A stretch of DNA of 64,000 nt from contig CAUQXC010000002.1 in the NCBI GenBank assembly GCA_963522175.1, forward strand, positions 248,001 through 312,000, read 5' to 3'. Below the pieces are notes generated by a model. It was not told where the DNA came from. It searched no databases and saw only the letters and a program-made list of their open reading frames with translations. Shown piece by piece: positions 42,111 to 51,246 of the stretch. Position 1 is the first letter of the stretch, and each line of letters starts with the position of its first letter. This DNA is from CAKAHY01 sp963522175 (GTDB lineage Bacteria; Bacillota; Clostridia; Lachnospirales; Lachnospiraceae). Position numbers and translations under genes: made by a program.

Positions 42111-42139
42111 ATTTTAGCCTAATTTATTATAAAGCGCAA
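42111..42139 (-). promoter_or_regulatory. promoter of the dcw cluster (mraZ)
   Basis: Minus strand TTGCGC (42134-42139), 17 bp, TAAAAT (42111-42116), immediately upstream of the MraZ boxes. Confidence 0.7.
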
Positions 42140-42223
42140 GTGAAATATATGTTCTGATACTACTTTCAACCCCTTTTTCCCTTTGGTGGGGAATTGTGGA
42201 GGATTATTTATAAACAAAAAAAA

Positions 42224-42305
42224 ATATGGAATTATAACACCACACAAAATATTGTTATCCTTATAAAAGCAGACAACAATAGCTTGTACTATTATAATTC
42301 CATAT
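42224..42305 (-). terminator. large two-level hairpin terminator after lgt
   Basis: Outer arms of 14 bp (ATATGGAATTATAA at 42224-42237 with its complement at 42292-42305) enclose about 54 nt with a second inverted repeat (TATTGTT/AACAATA type). On the minus strand the structure is followed by about nine U. It lies 30 bp after the lgt stop and ends that transcript before the mraZ promoter. The size is unusual for a simple terminator. Confidence 0.8.
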
Positions 42306-42334
42306 CAAATTATTAATTTTCTTTTTCAAAAATA

Positions 42335-43189
42335 TTACTTTTTGTTCTTTTTCTTGTGCACGAAAAACAAAATACCGGAGCAGATAAAACACAAAAGTGC
42401 CAATGCTTGTGAAACCGCTATCGAAGTATTAAAAAGCATAAGAGAATCCGTTCTTAGCCCCTCAATAAAAAATCTTCCCAAGCCGTAGCCTCCTAAATAA
42501 AGGTAAAATATCTCCCCTTTAAAGCTTTGTTTTTTTCTGTACCATAACAGGAATACAAGCAAAGCAAGATTCCACATACTCTCATATAAGAATGTAGGAT
42601 GAACCTGTATATACTCCGTACCGTTTACATTAATGACATGCTTAAGCAAATTCTCGCTTATCATGGAAGAGTTAACCAAGTCCTTTTTTAGCTGCATCGC
42701 AAAAATATTATCGGTATAGTCTCCAAAGGCTTCCATATTAAAGAAATTTCCCCAACGTCCAAGTATCTGACCGCTTACAAGTCCCAATACCGCGGTGTCC
42801 GCCATTACTAAGAAATTTTGTTTTTTTACTTTGCAAAAAACCAAAAGAGTAATAGCCGCGGCAATAACCGCACCGTATATGGCAAGTCCGCCCCCTCTTA
42901 TATTAAATACCTCCATAGGATTATCTTTATACAAATCCCATGAAAATATCACATAATAAATTCTTGCACCCAGTATTGCAAAAACAATCGCATATAGGGC
43001 AAAATCACTGTAAATCTCAGGATCCTGTCCCCTTCTTTTTGCATCCTGTGTAGCAACCCATAAGCCGAGGAGCATACCGCAGGCTATAATCATTCCGTAG
43101 AAAGCGATGTCAAAGCCGAAAATGCTGATATGATTCACAAGCTTCTGTATTTTTATGCCCAGATGCACAAAACTTAACTCGTAAGACAT
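42335..43189 (-). CDS. lgt: prolipoprotein diacylglyceryl transferase
   Basis: A 284-residue membrane enzyme with about seven helices. The family signature GRWGNFFNMEAFG is present, with GGGLAIYGAVIAA before it and VHPTFLYESMWNL, then GYGLGRFFIEGLRTD after it. It adds diacylglycerol to the lipobox Cys of prolipoproteins, many of which are encoded in this window. The C-terminus ends in a Lys tail. It follows ychF by 37 bp. Confidence 0.95.
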   Translation of the reverse strand: MSYELSFVHLGIKIQKLVNHISIFGFDIAFYGMIIACGMLLGLWVATQDAKRRGQDPEIYSDFALYAIVFAILGARIYYVIFSWDLYKDNPMEVFNIRGGGLAIYGAVIAAAITLLVFCKVKKQNFLVMADTAVLGLVSGQILGRWGNFFNMEAFGDYTDNIFAMQLKKDLVNSSMISENLLKHVINVNGTEYIQVHPTFLYESMWNLALLVFLLWYRKKQSFKGEIFYLYLGGYGLGRFFIEGLRTDSLMLFNTSIAVSQALALLCFICSGILFFVHKKKNKK

Positions 43190-43226
43190 AAGTCCTCCTT
43201 ATAATCATTTACATTCAAAAATAAGT

Positions 43227-44324
43227 TTATACATTAAATCTGAATAAAATCACATCACCGTCTCTGATAACATAGTCTTTTCCTTCAAGGCGCACAAGCC
43301 CTTTCTCCTTTGCCGCAGTCATACCGCCGCAATCCAGAAGATCCTGATAGTTTATAATTTCCGCTCTTATGAAGCCTCTTTCTATATCGGAATGTATCTT
43401 TCCCGCCGCTTTAGGAGCTTTGGTACCCTTTTTAATTGTCCATGCCCTCGTTTCATCTTCTCCCGAAGTTAAAAATGAAAGAAGTCCCAAAAGGTCGTAA
43501 CTTGCCGTAATAAGCTTATCAAGTCCCGATTCCGCTATACCGAGAGCCTCCAAATATTCAGACTTCTCTTCATCGCTAAGCCGGGAGATTTCCTCCTCTA
43601 TTCTTGCCGAAACCACAAAGACTTTGGAATTATTATTTTTTGCATAGTCTCTTACCGCTACAACATTTGCATTATTTGCACCGTCATCCGCCAAATCATC
43701 CTCTGCAACATTCGCCGCAAAAATAACAGGCATATAGGTTATAAGCCCCAAAGACTTAACAAAGGAAAGCACCTCTTCATCATCGCTTGTAAAGGCGGAA
43801 GCGAGGTTTCCGCTCTCCAATATTTCTTTAAGCTCCTTGAGTATTTCAAGCTCTTTTTTTAAGGCTTTATCATTATTTGCCGCTTTTGCTGTTTTTGCTA
43901 TTCTTCTTTCAAGTATTTCAATATCCGAGAAAATAAGCTCAAAATTTATTGTTTCTATATCTCTCAACGGTCCTATGCTTCCGTCCACATGGATAACATT
44001 AGCATCTTCAAAGCAACGAACCACATGAACAATAGCATCACATTCTCTTATGTTTGATAAAAACTGATTCCCAAGTCCCTCACCCTTTGATGCACCTTTT
44101 ACAAGACCCGCTATATCAACAAAATCTATAACCGCCGGGGTTATTTTTTTGGAGTTGTAGAGTGCCCCCAAGGCATTCAGTCTTTTATCCGGAACCGCTA
44201 CCACACCTACATTGGGGTCTATAGTACAGAAAGGATAGTTTGCGGCACTTGCTCCCGCTTTTGTAAGTGAATTAAATAAGGTACTTTTTCCGACATTCGG
44301 CAAGCCTACTATTCCCAGTTTCAT
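43227..44324 (-). CDS. ychF: redox-regulated ATPase YchF (Obg family)
   Basis: A 365-residue P-loop protein with G1 GLPNVGKSTLFN, NYPFCTIDPNVG, switch DIAGLVKGASKGEGLGN and the NVAEDD region replacing NKxD, which explains its ATP preference. A TGS-like C-terminal domain ends DYVIRDGDVILFRFNV. It binds ribosomes and is widely conserved. Confidence 0.96.
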   Translation of the reverse strand: MKLGIVGLPNVGKSTLFNSLTKAGASAANYPFCTIDPNVGVVAVPDKRLNALGALYNSKKITPAVIDFVDIAGLVKGASKGEGLGNQFLSNIRECDAIVHVVRCFEDANVIHVDGSIGPLRDIETINFELIFSDIEILERRIAKTAKAANNDKALKKELEILKELKEILESGNLASAFTSDDEEVLSFVKSLGLITYMPVIFAANVAEDDLADDGANNANVVAVRDYAKNNNSKVFVVSARIEEEISRLSDEEKSEYLEALGIAESGLDKLITASYDLLGLLSFLTSGEDETRAWTIKKGTKAPKAAGKIHSDIERGFIRAEIINYQDLLDCGGMTAAKEKGLVRLEGKDYVIRDGDVILFRFNV

Positions 44325-44400
44325 ATATATTATATCTCCTTAGATTTTTCTTTGTTTATCATCATCAATAAAAGCCCAAATCGGCACGCTATAGTATACA

Positions 44401-45021
44401 CTAATCGGAGCTAAAATGCAATGTACATTGATTTTTAAACCAACTGTCGAGGAAAAGCATCTGATTTTTTGTATGGAAGCGGTGTTCCCCGTTTTCCATA
44501 ATAGTTAAATCTGCATTTATTCTGTTTGCAAAGTCGCTAATCAGCTCCAAGGAAGTTATATTATCATTTTTACCGTAAAGAATACTGCTCGGTATATCCC
44601 ATATTACAGGATGCTTTCTGACGTATAAAAGATATTCCCATGACAAAGTTTCACCGAAGGCTGTGGTGATTACTTTTTTCGCACTGAGCTCCTCTTCGGA
44701 TATATCCTCGCTTTTCATCATAGCTAAGATCAAAGCTTCCATATCTACTATAGGTGAAATAAACATCGCTTTTTTGATCGGACTTCCGTATAGGGATATT
44801 AAAGAAAAATATGCACCGATACTGTTTGCAATCAATATGAGCTCATTATATTTTAAGGAAATATCTGTAAAATATTTTCTAAATTCCATTTCGGCTTCCC
44901 ATGGCAGTTCCGATTTATAATCAAAACCTATAACATCATACTCATCATTAAAAAACTTTTTATAGTGATGTGCTTCATCAGCCGAGCCGCCTTTACCGTG
45001 TACGTATACAACCGCTTTCAT
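44401..45021 (-). CDS. small alpha/beta hydrolase
   Basis: About 206 residues. The N-terminus VVYVHGKGGSADEAHHY gives the oxyanion HG motif, and the nucleophile elbow is LIANSIGAYFSLI (GxSxG degenerate to NSIGA). A later Asp and His (GEHRFHTKNQ) could complete the triad. ATG at 45021 is preferred to an upstream TTG. The substrate is unknown; similar proteins are broad esterases. It sits between ychF and a gene remnant. Confidence 0.8.
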   Translation of the reverse strand: MKAVVYVHGKGGSADEAHHYKKFFNDEYDVIGFDYKSELPWEAEMEFRKYFTDISLKYNELILIANSIGAYFSLISLYGSPIKKAMFISPIVDMEALILAMMKSEDISEEELSAKKVITTAFGETLSWEYLLYVRKHPVIWDIPSSILYGKNDNITSLELISDFANRINADLTIMENGEHRFHTKNQMLFLDSWFKNQCTLHFSSD

Positions 45022-45053
45022 TTTCAAGTTTCAGTCCCCCCTCCGTCTACAGA

Positions 45054-45482
45054 TCATTCCCAAATTGTATGCTGTGCGTAAACCTCGAACTGATTCGACT
45101 TTTCTTCACCGAAAAATTTAGCTTCTATCGTATATCTCTTCCAAAGCATATAAGGATAGGCCTGCATTATCAATGAGAAATATTCTCTTCCTTTGTTTTC
45201 TCTGTAACTAATCGGAGACAAGGAAAAAATATCTTTGATATTCATTTTTTCAAAATCATCAAAAGATAATTTTGAAATATCTTTATCACATATTTTAATA
45301 TCATCAAAGCTTTCGCTCTTTGACGACAGCCCCCAATAGGTAACTATGCAGTCTTCAAGTTTAGCCTTATCCTCATATTTCGGTGTCAAATTTATGTATC
45401 CGTATACTTTTCCGTCTTTTACAAGCTCTACGGTTTCTCCAAAATAAAAGTGGCTGTCTCCTATATCATCGGCGTAAGCCCC
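45054..45482 (-). pseudogene. N-terminally truncated hypothetical gene
   Basis: The frame is open from 45482, directly after an in-frame TAA, and reads DDIGDSHFYFGETVELVKDG then YGYINLTPKYEDKA, ending with YAQHTIWE. No ATG or GTG is found; the first TTG (45389) falls in the middle of what looks like a continuous domain and has no ribosome site. The fragment therefore seems to be the C-terminal 140 residues of a lost protein. I do not recognise the family. It lies 22 bp after the PTS permease gene. Confidence 0.55.
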
Positions 45483-45504
45483 TTAGATTTCGGGATATTG
45501 AGCT

Positions 45505-46599
45505 TTATTTACCAAGCTCCATATCCCCTTTTTTTACCCAGCCTATTTTTGTCAAAAATATATTTATCAAAGGGCAAATAAGTGCAGGAAGAACAAAAGA
45601 AATAAGTATAAGACCTGCCCAATCAAATCCGGTAACCGAAAGCTTATTTCCTTCGGAAATATCCTTTAACCAGCCCGAGTAAACACCTATCTGACCGACA
45701 AAGCCGCAGGTACCCATACCCGAAGAAACCGCCGCTCCGTTCATGCGAAGCTTAAAAAAACAGGTCGCTATAGGACCGGTAATAATTGAAGTAAGGCAGG
45801 GTGCAATCCAAATACGCGGATTCTTGACAATATTCCCCATTTGCAGCATGGATGTACCTATACCCTGAGATACAAGACCCGACCACTTATTTTCAGGAAA
45901 AGACATCACCGCAAAACCTACCATCTGTGCGCAACAGCCCGCTACCGCCGCTCCGCCCGCAAGCCCCGTAAGCCCCAAAGCTGCACAAATAGCCGCCGAA
46001 GATATAGGCAAAGTAAGAGCCATACCTACAAGCAGAGATATGAGCATACCCATTAAAAACGGCTGTAATTCCGTAGCCCACATAATCACGTCACCAAGCT
46101 TCATAGCCATCTTTCCGAGAGCGGGTGCCCACCATGCGGAAAGAAATATTCCTACCGATATTGTAGTTAAAGGTGTCACCAATATATCTATTTTAGTTTC
46201 TTTAGATACCGCTTTTCCGACTTCGGCAGCTATAACGGCAACAAAAAGTACCGCCAAAGGTCCTCCCGCTCCCCCTAGAGCGTTTGAAGCGAAGCCCACG
46301 GTTATCAAGGAAAAAAGAACCAAAGGAGGCGAATTCAAAGCATAGCCTATCGCAACCGCCATTGCCGAACCGCTTACCGCACCGGCAAGTCCCCCGACCG
46401 TATAATCAACTCCGGCAATATTTGCCACCGGTGAACTTAAGAAAGCAATATGAAACTGAGTCCCTACGGTATTCAGTATGGTACCTATCAAAAGGGAGCA
46501 AAAAAGTCCCTGAGCCATAGCCCCCAATGCATCTATCCCGTAGCGCTTCGCGGATATTTCAATATCCTTTCTCTTTAAAAATGCCTTTATTTTTTCCAT
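45505..46599 (-). CDS. PTS-like sugar permease IIC (PTS_EIIC_2 family)
   Basis: A 364-residue polytopic membrane protein with about ten helices and many Gly/Ala-rich stretches. It starts with KRKDIEISAKRYGIDALGAM, then GAVSGSAMAVAIGYAL, typical of the PTS_EIIC_2 (PF13303) group. These are annotated as PTS sugar transporter IIC but often lack IIA/IIB neighbours, as here, so the transported compound and even phosphotransfer dependence are uncertain. Confidence 0.8.
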   Translation of the reverse strand: MEKIKAFLKRKDIEISAKRYGIDALGAMAQGLFCSLLIGTILNTVGTQFHIAFLSSPVANIAGVDYTVGGLAGAVSGSAMAVAIGYALNSPPLVLFSLITVGFASNALGGAGGPLAVLFVAVIAAEVGKAVSKETKIDILVTPLTTISVGIFLSAWWAPALGKMAMKLGDVIMWATELQPFLMGMLISLLVGMALTLPISSAAICAALGLTGLAGGAAVAGCCAQMVGFAVMSFPENKWSGLVSQGIGTSMLQMGNIVKNPRIWIAPCLTSIITGPIATCFFKLRMNGAAVSSGMGTCGFVGQIGVYSGWLKDISEGNKLSVTGFDWAGLILISFVLPALICPLINIFLTKIGWVKKGDMELGK

Positions 46600-46669
46600 T
46601 AATTTATCCCCCTAATAAAGTTTACGGCTACCCCTATAAAGTATATGCTAAGAGTCCGAGACCTCAAAA

Positions 46670-46696
46670 TAAGGGATGCCTGTTCAACATCCCTTA
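46670..46696 (-). terminator. terminator after the permease-repressor fusion gene
   Basis: A 9-bp stem (TAAGGGATG with CATCCCTTA) with a 9-nt loop, followed on the minus strand by TTTTGAGG. It ends the tro-like operon before the PTS gene. Confidence 0.7.
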
Positions 46697-46763
46697 CATA
46701 TCCCTTTTAAGCCGTCTTTTTTAAGTCTATCATATTTTAATTGCATTTTCAATGTTGCGGTTT

Positions 46764-48533
46764 TTAAATAATTTCAACCATTATTCTTACTGCTGCCTTT
46801 CCCGCAATATGTTTATCCTCTCCTCTACAGCTTATAAGCACGGAATCGTCAAAATCATCAATATCCTTTATAAGGAATTCGTCTCCGAGGGTTATTTTCT
46901 TATCTTCAAGGTATTCAAGCAAATCCTTGTCATCTTCAACTTTATGCAAGCGACAGCGCGTTCCCTTTGAAAGCTCCGAAAGCTTTTTAAGTCTGTCCTC
47001 ATCCGGATGATTTTCATATATCTCATTTCCGTGAGGGCAGTGCTTAGGTTTTCTCAAAAATTCATTGAGCTTATCTTTTAAATCATTTGAAGTAACATAT
47101 TCCAAGGCTTTCGCATCCTCGTGGACATTCTGCCATGAATAGCCCAAATATTCCACGAGGAAGAGCTCCCACAATCTATGTTTTGTAAGAAGAGCTCTCG
47201 CTCTTTTTCTTCCTTCATCACTCAAAAAGATATTCTTGTTTTCAACATATACCTCGCCCTCTTCGACAAGCTTCTTTAACATCTCGCTTACCGATGCCGC
47301 CTTAATTCCCAAAACATCCGCAAGCTTTTTATTTGTTACCGCTTCTCCTTTTTCGATGAGCTCATAAATAGCCAAGGTATAATCATCTCTGCTTGTGTCT
47401 ATCTTTGCCATGTTGTTTTCCTCTACTTTAAGTCCATATTGAATTTTTATATCCGTGCTGAGCTTTTTTCCGGCTTCGGTTAAGCTGTATACACCCTTTT
47501 CCTTTGCCCTGTACACATATCCCTTTTTAATTAAGCTGTCCAAAAAATATTTAAGTTTCGCATCCGACCAGCCTACATGCTGTCTTATACTGCTGTAGCC
47601 CAATTCGCCCAAAGCCTCCTGCTTCCCGGTGTGATTGTCTATATGTAAAATTAAAAGCTCCATGCTGAAACGATTTTTATTTTTCAGCTTCCTTATCATT
47701 CGTGTAAGTATTCCGCCCGGATAAAGTATAATGGTTATCATAAATGTCAAGCCCGAAACCGCTGCACACATTCCCGACATGGATACATTAAAGCTGAGCG
47801 CAAGAAAATATCCTATGCAGGAGTTAAAAACCGCATATACAGCCGACAATAAAAGCGTCATCTTTAAATCTTTCGATATAAGATAGGCGCTTGCCGCAGG
47901 TGAAACAAAAAAAGCGATGGCAAGTATGGCTCCTACAGATTCGAAAGCGGATACGGCAGTAAATGATACAAGTGCCATAAAAGCGTAGTACAGAAGCGTT
48001 CCCGCAATTCCCGACACGGCGGAATACACCGGATCAAAGGAACTTATCTTTAATTTAGTGAAAAATGCACTTATAAATACCAAATTTATAAGAAGAACAA
48101 TGCTCATCTGTACCAAAGCCTTCGGAAGACTGAGCCCGAGAAAATCTATCCTGTGCAAAGGAGCAAGAATAATCTCTCCAATCAGAACTATCTCGGTATC
48201 AAGATGCACATTTCTCGCATATTTTGTAATAAGAATAACGGCTATGGAAAAAAACAAAGGAAAAATTATACCTACGGATGCATCCTCCGTAACCCTCTTG
48301 CTTTTTATAAGAAGCTCTATGCAAAATGTCGTTATTATACCGAAAACAGTCGCACCCACTATTAAAAAAATACTGCTTATATCTTTTGTAATAAAGTATC
48401 CTATAACTATTCCGAGAAGCACCGAATGTGAAATCGCATCCGAGACCATGGAAAGTCTTCTAAGTACCAAAAAAACTCCTAAAACGGCACAGGCAAGAGA
48501 GGTCATTATGAGTATATATAAGGATTCTATCAT
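46764..48533 (-). CDS. metal ABC permease fused to a DtxR/MntR-family repressor
   Basis: A 589-residue fusion. Residues 1-285 are an ABC-3 (TroD/MntD-type) permease with eight or more helices, starting ILIMTSLACAVLGVFLVLRR and including MVSDAISHSVLLGIV. Residues about 290-365 form a winged helix (SIRQHVGWSDAKLKYFLDSL). Residues about 375-440 form a DtxR-type HTH (LADVLGIKAASVSEMLKKL), about 445-515 the dimerisation/metal domain (HRLWELFLVEYLGYSW, CPHGNEI), and about 520-589 a FeoA/SH3-like domain. The usual EH of the metal helix reads EY (ALEYVTS). It overlaps troC by 4 bp (ATGA). It probably transports Mn, Fe or Zn and senses it at the membrane. Confidence 0.9.
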   Translation of the reverse strand: MIESLYILIMTSLACAVLGVFLVLRRLSMVSDAISHSVLLGIVIGYFITKDISSIFLIVGATVFGIITTFCIELLIKSKRVTEDASVGIIFPLFFSIAVILITKYARNVHLDTEIVLIGEIILAPLHRIDFLGLSLPKALVQMSIVLLINLVFISAFFTKLKISSFDPVYSAVSGIAGTLLYYAFMALVSFTAVSAFESVGAILAIAFFVSPAASAYLISKDLKMTLLLSAVYAVFNSCIGYFLALSFNVSMSGMCAAVSGLTFMITIILYPGGILTRMIRKLKNKNRFSMELLILHIDNHTGKQEALGELGYSSIRQHVGWSDAKLKYFLDSLIKKGYVYRAKEKGVYSLTEAGKKLSTDIKIQYGLKVEENNMAKIDTSRDDYTLAIYELIEKGEAVTNKKLADVLGIKAASVSEMLKKLVEEGEVYVENKNIFLSDEGRKRARALLTKHRLWELFLVEYLGYSWQNVHEDAKALEYVTSNDLKDKLNEFLRKPKHCPHGNEIYENHPDEDRLKKLSELSKGTRCRLHKVEDDKDLLEYLEDKKITLGDEFLIKDIDDFDDSVLISCRGEDKHIAGKAAVRIMVEII

Positions 48534-49417
48534 CTTCTACCCCTCATCTTTCTTCTGTTTATCAGCATGATGATTATTCCCCTGGGCGCAAATAAAACTG
48601 ATATAAGGGCAATAAGGGACATTATCAGTATGATTGTAGGACCTGTGGAAAAGCCCTTGAAAACACTGCTTATCAAAGTCCCTAAAAATGCCGACACCGC
48701 TCCCGTAAGGGCGGCAACAAGTAAAACCTTCTCGTAACTCTTACTCCATTGCAAGCCGGTAACGGCAGGGGTTATTAACATACTGCTTATCAAAATGGCT
48801 CCCACCGCCTTTAAACCGGCGGCAATGAGTATCATTGTTATTATCATAATAAGTAAAGACAAAAGTCTTGAATTTATGCCTATGGTATAGGCATATACCG
48901 TGTCAAAAACATACACCTTTATTTCTTTATAGAAAATTATAAATAAAAGCAGGGATATGACGGATACCGTCAATATAATATAAACATCTTCTTTTAAAAT
49001 ATATGCCGCCTGACCGAAGATGTAGCTTGCAAGACCCGACTGTGAAGCTCCCTGGTATTTTACATTTCCCTGAATATGGCTCTTAAGCACCATACCGAGT
49101 CCGAACATCGCCGATAAGACAACCGCCATAGCGGTATCCGCTTCTATTTTTGAACTCTCGGAAATAACTTGTATAATTATAAATGCGACTACTCCCGCAA
49201 TTATGGCTCCTAACATCAAAATAACGGAACTTTTTCTTCCCGATATCATAAAAGCCAAAATTATTCCCGGTAAGGAAGCATGCCCTACAGCATCTCCTAT
49301 CAGACTTTGGCCTTTCAATATACTTATTGTTCCGACTATACCTGTAGCCATCGCAAGGAGCAGAGTTCCGAGTGCAACCACGATAAATGAATATTGCGTA
49401 ATTATATTTATATCCAT
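48530..49417 (-). CDS. metal ABC transporter permease (TroC/MntC-like)
   Basis: A 295-residue ABC-3 permease with about eight helices. GIVGTISILKGQSLIGDAVGHASLPGI is split over the first loop, and a later VGAILISSMLITPAVTGLQW is typical. It ends in a basic tail (RRKMRGRR). It would form the channel with the permease half of the downstream fusion. It follows the ATPase by 3 bp. Confidence 0.92.
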   Translation of the reverse strand: MDINIITQYSFIVVALGTLLLAMATGIVGTISILKGQSLIGDAVGHASLPGIILAFMISGRKSSVILMLGAIIAGVVAFIIIQVISESSKIEADTAMAVVLSAMFGLGMVLKSHIQGNVKYQGASQSGLASYIFGQAAYILKEDVYIILTVSVISLLLFIIFYKEIKVYVFDTVYAYTIGINSRLLSLLIMIITMILIAAGLKAVGAILISSMLITPAVTGLQWSKSYEKVLLVAALTGAVSAFLGTLISSVFKGFSTGPTIILIMSLIALISVLFAPRGIIIMLINRRKMRGRR

Positions 49418-49420
49418 AGT

Positions 49421-50137
49421 CTACTCCCCATACGTTGCGGCTATATTTTCTTTTGTAAATGCTTCTTCGGTTTTTCCGCTCGCTATAAGCTGTTTGTTGA
49501 CCATAACCACATGGTCGAAATATTCCTCCAGAGTGTTCAGATCATGATGCACCGCTATTATGGTTTTACCCTCTTTTTTAAACTCCCTCATAGTTTCTAT
49601 GATGATGTTTTCAGTTTTCTTATCAACCCCCGCCAAGGGTTCATCCATAAAGTAAATAAGGGCATCCTGAGCAATAGCTCTTGCTATGAAGACCCTTTGC
49701 TTCTGACCTCCCGAAAGTTCGGAAATCTGCCTGTCGCAAAAATCCTCCATTTTCATTTTTTTCAAAGCCTCCATGGCTTTATCCTTTTCTTTTGAGCTTA
49801 TCCTTTTAAATAAACCCGTATGAGCATATCTTCCCATTGTAACCACGTCGATAACTGTGGTGGGAAAATTCCAGTTCACCGTAGTAGTTTGAGGTATATA
49901 AGCAATCTGCTTATATACCTCCTTATACGGCTTACCCATAATACTTACTTTACCCGAAATGGGCTTCATAAGTCCCAGTATTCCTTTCATGAGAGTAGAT
50001 TTACCTGCACCGTTAGGACCTATTATAGCCGTAATGCTTCCTTCGTATATATCAAGGTCCATATCCCATATTACAGGGATATCGGTGTATGCCATGGTAA
50101 AATCTTCTATGTGTATCAACACATTTTCATTATACAT
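49421..50137 (-). CDS. metal ABC transporter ATPase (TroB/MntB-like)
   Basis: A 238-residue ATPase. Walker A is GPNGAGKSTLMK, signature LSGGQKQRVFIARAI, Walker B LIYFMDEPLAGVD and the switch AVHHDLNTL. Residues IPQTTTVNWNFPTTVIDVV after the Q-loop are characteristic of the Mn/Zn/Fe group. It follows the binding protein gene by 19 bp. Confidence 0.93.
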   Translation of the reverse strand: MYNENVLIHIEDFTMAYTDIPVIWDMDLDIYEGSITAIIGPNGAGKSTLMKGILGLMKPISGKVSIMGKPYKEVYKQIAYIPQTTTVNWNFPTTVIDVVTMGRYAHTGLFKRISSKEKDKAMEALKKMKMEDFCDRQISELSGGQKQRVFIARAIAQDALIYFMDEPLAGVDKKTENIIIETMREFKKEGKTIIAVHHDLNTLEEYFDHVVMVNKQLIASGKTEEAFTKENIAATYGE

Positions 50138-50156
50138 ATTTATATCCCCAAAAATT

Positions 50157-51176
50157 TTACTTCAAATTGTCCGTAATGAGCTTTACGTTATGCTTATACA
50201 TGTCTACGTATGTATCTCCGTCCTGTCCCTTAGGAGCGAGCGAATCCGAGAAGAGTTCATTTCCTTCACCGCTTACTATCTTCACATCATGCCCTTTTGC
50301 CATAGCTCCTTCTTTAAGCTTTTCCATACGTGCAGGATCTGTTGTGGACTCGGCAAATATAGCCTTAATCTTATGTTCAACAATAAAATCTATGGTTTCC
50401 TGTATATCCTGATTTGCAACCTCCGATTCGGTACTTACTCCCTGAGGCGCTTTAACCTCTATATCATAGGCTCTTGAGAAATAATTAAAGGCATCATGAG
50501 GAGTTATAAGGTATCTGCTTTCTTTAGGAATGGAAGATATATTCTCCTTTACATACTCGTCAAGCTTTGTAAGTTCATCAAGATACTTTGTTTTGTTTTC
50601 TTCGTACTTTTCTTTGTACTCCGGATTAAGGTTTTCAAGAGACTCGCCGGCAGCTTCCACAGCCTTCTTATACAAGTCTATATCAAACCAAAAATGCGGG
50701 TCTGTTATAACCTCTCCGTCTTCATCCATGGTTCCTATCTTGTCTTTCGGGAAATCCCTGCTCACAGACTCACCCGCTTTCTCCAAAGCCTCAACCATCT
50801 TACCCTCAAAATGCAAGCCGTGATAAAGAATAAGGTCTGCAGAGCTTAATTTGGTATAATCTTCAGGCTTTGCGACATAAAGGTGAGGGTCTTCTCCCGC
50901 AGGAATAATAAGCTGTACATCAACCGTATCACCGGCTATCTGTGTAACCATATCCTGTAAAAACGAAGTTGTGACAACCACACTTTTTTTATCCGAGCTT
51001 TCAGCCTCTTTCTCGCTTTTTGACTCCTCTCCCATACTTTCTTTATCACTCTTTGACTCCGAGCTTTGTTCGGATTTATTCTCCGTACCGGAATTTTGTG
51101 CCTGACCCGCACATGCGGCAAGCGCAAAAGCCATACCCATGGCTGTAATAAACGTAATTAATTTTCTTTTTAACAT
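50157..51176 (-). CDS. metal ABC transporter substrate-binding lipoprotein (TroA/ZnuA-like)
   Basis: About 339 residues of cluster A-I binding proteins. The lipobox is ALAACA (Cys about 22), followed by a Ser/Glu/Lys linker. Metal ligands are expected in GEDPHLYVAKP (His), LYHGLHFEGK (His), and later Glu/Asp sites in ESTTDPARM. There is no long His-rich loop, so Mn or Fe is at least as likely as Zn. The ATG at 51176 has AGGGGGA eight bases before it. First gene of the operon, with a repressor-type palindrome at its promoter. Confidence 0.92.
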   Translation of the reverse strand: MLKRKLITFITAMGMAFALAACAGQAQNSGTENKSEQSSESKSDKESMGEESKSEKEAESSDKKSVVVTTSFLQDMVTQIAGDTVDVQLIIPAGEDPHLYVAKPEDYTKLSSADLILYHGLHFEGKMVEALEKAGESVSRDFPKDKIGTMDEDGEVITDPHFWFDIDLYKKAVEAAGESLENLNPEYKEKYEENKTKYLDELTKLDEYVKENISSIPKESRYLITPHDAFNYFSRAYDIEVKAPQGVSTESEVANQDIQETIDFIVEHKIKAIFAESTTDPARMEKLKEGAMAKGHDVKIVSGEGNELFSDSLAPKGQDGDTYVDMYKHNVKLITDNLK

Positions 51177-51220
51177 AAATACTCCCCCTATCAATTTTTT
51201 TAGGTAATTTAAAATTCTTA

Positions 51221-51236
51221 ATTAGGTATACCTAAT
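51221..51236 (-). promoter_or_regulatory. 16-bp palindromic DtxR/MntR-type operator
   Basis: ATTAGGTATACCTAAT is a perfect palindrome of the TTAGG(N)CCTAA class bound by DtxR, SirR, MntR and TroR-type repressors. It lies just downstream of the -10 box, covering the expected +1 to +20. A second half-site, TTTAGGTAATTT, lies 20 bp further toward the gene (around 51199-51210). The fused repressor at the end of this operon is the obvious candidate to bind here. Confidence 0.8.
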
Positions 51237-51246
51237 CACATTTATA

